Of a DNA stretch of 64,000 bases, positions 62,707 to 64,000 are shown one piece after another. Location: positions 1 through 64,000 of the forward strand of contig NZ_MBEQ01000114.1 of NCBI RefSeq assembly GCF_001954135.1. The letters are read 5' to 3'. A program made the position numbers and the translations under genes. The stretch comes from Mycobacterium sp. GA-1841. Lineage in GTDB: Bacteria > Actinomycetota > Actinomycetes > Mycobacteriales > Mycobacteriaceae. Positions within the stretch are counted from its first letter, which is position 1, and each line of letters starts with the position of its first letter. Under the pieces are notes generated by a model. It did not search any database and was not told the DNA's origin. It saw nothing but the letters and a program-made list of their open reading frames with translations.

Positions 62707-63474
62707 CTACCTCGCGACTTGGGCGACCACGAACACCCGCCGGAACGGAAAGAACGTGATGCCGTCGACCCGCCGGGGATAGGCCTCGGCCAGCATCGGG
62801 ATGATCTCTTGGCGGTACTGCTCCCACAGTTCATCGTTCAGCCGGCTCTTGACCTGGGTGAGCGCCGTCCCGGTGATCCAGTCCAGAACTGGTGTCTCCC
62901 CGGACAATTGGTGCACGTAGGTGCTCTCCCAGGCGTCGACCGTACATCCGGCATCGGTCAGTAACCCGGCGTAGTCGGCGGGCGCGTCCACCTGGCCCAC
63001 GTCACGCCAGGGCATGTCGCGCAGCGCGTCGACGAACGGTTCCCGCCGCGCCAACGCCCGCACCGCATGATGCGACGGCGCGTCGAAGTTGCCCGGCACC
63101 TGGAACGCGATCCAGGCTCCCGCCGGCAACTGCGCGGCCCAGCGCACCACGAGTGCCCGATGTGTGGGCACCCACTGCAGCGCCGCGTTGGAGATCACCA
63201 CGTCGGTGTCGGGTTGTGGTTCCCAGTCCTCGATCGCGCCGAGATATGCCGTGATCCCGCGGTCCTGTGCGGCCGCGACCATCTCCAGCGAATTGTCCCA
63301 GGCCTCCAGCGTGACGCCGGGCCACCGCTGGATCAGGGCCTCGGTCAGGTTCCCCGGCCCACAGCCCAGATCCACCACCCGCCGCGGAGCCGTCGCCCCC
63401 ACGCGGGAGAGCAGGTCGTAGAACGGCCGCCCTCGGTGATCGGCGAAGGCCAGATAGGTTTCGGGGTTCCACAC
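62707..63474 (-). CDS. tam: Trans-aconitate 2-methyltransferase (Rv0294)
   Basis: 255 residues from GTG 63474. The SAM-binding motif VVDLGCGPGNLTEAL, then LEAWDNSLEMVAAAQ and VISNAALQWVPTH, define Tam. It methylates trans-aconitate, an inhibitor of aconitase, in the cytoplasm. Its neighbour is stf0 as in M. tuberculosis. Confidence 0.93.
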   Translation of the reverse strand: MWNPETYLAFADHRGRPFYDLLSRVGATAPRRVVDLGCGPGNLTEALIQRWPGVTLEAWDNSLEMVAAAQDRGITAYLGAIEDWEPQPDTDVVISNAALQWVPTHRALVVRWAAQLPAGAWIAFQVPGNFDAPSHHAVRALARREPFVDALRDMPWRDVGQVDAPADYAGLLTDAGCTVDAWESTYVHQLSGETPVLDWITGTALTQVKSRLNDELWEQYRQEIIPMLAEAYPRRVDGITFFPFRRVFVVAQVAR

Positions 63475-63520
63475 GCCCCGATCATCCCCCGACCGGGCGG
63501 TGGGTGCATGATCGTCGACG

Positions 63521-64000
63521 ATGCCCGAAACCCCCGAAACCAGCGACAAAGCCGACGAGGCGCAGGCGGTCCGCGCGATCTGGACGGACCTCGGACTGCC
63601 CGGCATCGTCGACGTGCATACCCACTTCATGCCCAAGAACGTGATGGACAAGGTGTGGCAGTACTTCGACAGCCAGGGCCCGCTGATCGGCCGGGAATGG
63701 CCGATCACCTACCGCGCCGACGAGGCGCAGCGGGTCGCCACCCTGCGGGAGTTCGGAATCCGCAAGTTCTCCTCGCTGATCTACCCGCACAAGCCGGACA
63801 TGGCAGCGTGGCTCAACCAGTGGGCGATCGGGTTCGCGAAGGACACCCCGGATTGCCTCGCCACCGCCACCTTCTTCCCCGAACCGCAGGCGCCCACCTA
63901 TGTCGCCGACGCGATCACCGCGGGCACCCAGGTGTTCAAGGCCCACATCCAGGTCGGCAACTTTGACCCCAACGACCCGTTGCTCGACCAGGTCTGGGGG
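63521..64000 (+). CDS. Amidohydrolase (truncated by the window end)
   Basis: At least 160 residues from ATG 63521; the gene continues past 64000. A metal-binding IVDVHTHFMPKNVMDK (HxH) near the N-terminus and SSLIYPHKPDMAAWLN follow the amidohydrolase 2 (decarboxylase/hydrolase) pattern. Divergent from tam. Substrate unknown. Confidence 0.8.
   Translation, partial: MPETPETSDKADEAQAVRAIWTDLGLPGIVDVHTHFMPKNVMDKVWQYFDSQGPLIGREWPITYRADEAQRVATLREFGIRKFSSLIYPHKPDMAAWLNQWAIGFAKDTPDCLATATFFPEPQAPTYVADAITAGTQVFKAHIQVGNFDPNDPLLDQVWG

Overview
This window is high-GC actinobacterial DNA from a Mycobacterium of the fast-growing (Mycolicibacterium) type. The left part keeps the gene set and partly the order of the M. 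tuberculosis Rv0294-Rv0341 region: IniB-like, IniR (Rv0339c), the Fe-S reductase (Rv0338c), aspC/alaA (Rv0337c), udgA (Rv0322), dcd (Rv0321), GH16 glucanase (Rv0315), the Rv0312-type Hsp70-like gene, a SnoaL protein (Rv0310c), a YkuD protein (Rv0309), PAP2 proteins, sulfatase (Rv0296c), stf0 (Rv0295c) and tam (Rv0294). These assignments come from remembered protein sequence and synteny; no search was run.

Layout. 1-24.1 kb is host backbone: envelope-stress genes (IniB-like, Hsp70-like, IniR), a membrane Fe-S reductase, alaA, a three-subunit molybdenum hydroxylase operon, cyp140, udgA, amt, dcd and two DUF7159-like proteins. 24.5-28.5 kb is an AT-richer island inserted at the 3' end of tRNA-Gly(CCC). 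It carries IS transposase debris and a translationally coupled DUF262 plus ABC-ATPase/TOPRIM pair, a likely anti-phage module. A degraded copy of the tRNA 3' half marks its far end, followed by a DUF1778/GNAT toxin-antitoxin pair. 29.7-42.3 kb is backbone again: MarR, a CopD-type gene with an apparent frameshift, and a complete phosphonate uptake locus phnF-phnDCE plus dehydrogenase with two palindromic PhnF operators, then GH16, a cupin and the Rv0312-type gene.

42.32-54.67 kb is the most interesting part: a 12.3-kb integrative element bounded by a perfect 16-bp direct repeat (attL/attR). It entered codons 4-8 of the Rv0312-type Hsp70-like gene through a large serine integrase. It has a compact control region, two paralogous small membrane proteins, a replication protein whose gene contains six about 24-bp iterons, DnaA boxes, and a few isolated virion genes: a tape measure protein, a head-to-tail stopper and a terminase-neighbour-type HNH protein. 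There is no capsid, portal, terminase, tail tube or lysis gene. Genes are intact, have their own ribosome binding sites and are separated by strong terminators. This reads as a phage satellite that parasitises a siphophage resembling cluster A mycobacteriophages, rather than a decayed prophage. The element end also gives the interrupted host gene a new Shine-Dalgarno and ATG on the antisense strand of the integrase gene, so the host gene remains translatable.

54.9-64 kb is backbone: a FAD/Rieske oxidoreductase, SnoaL, YkuD, PAP2-DAG kinase fusion, PAP2, sulfatase, trehalose sulfotransferase, trans-aconitate methyltransferase and a truncated amidohydrolase.
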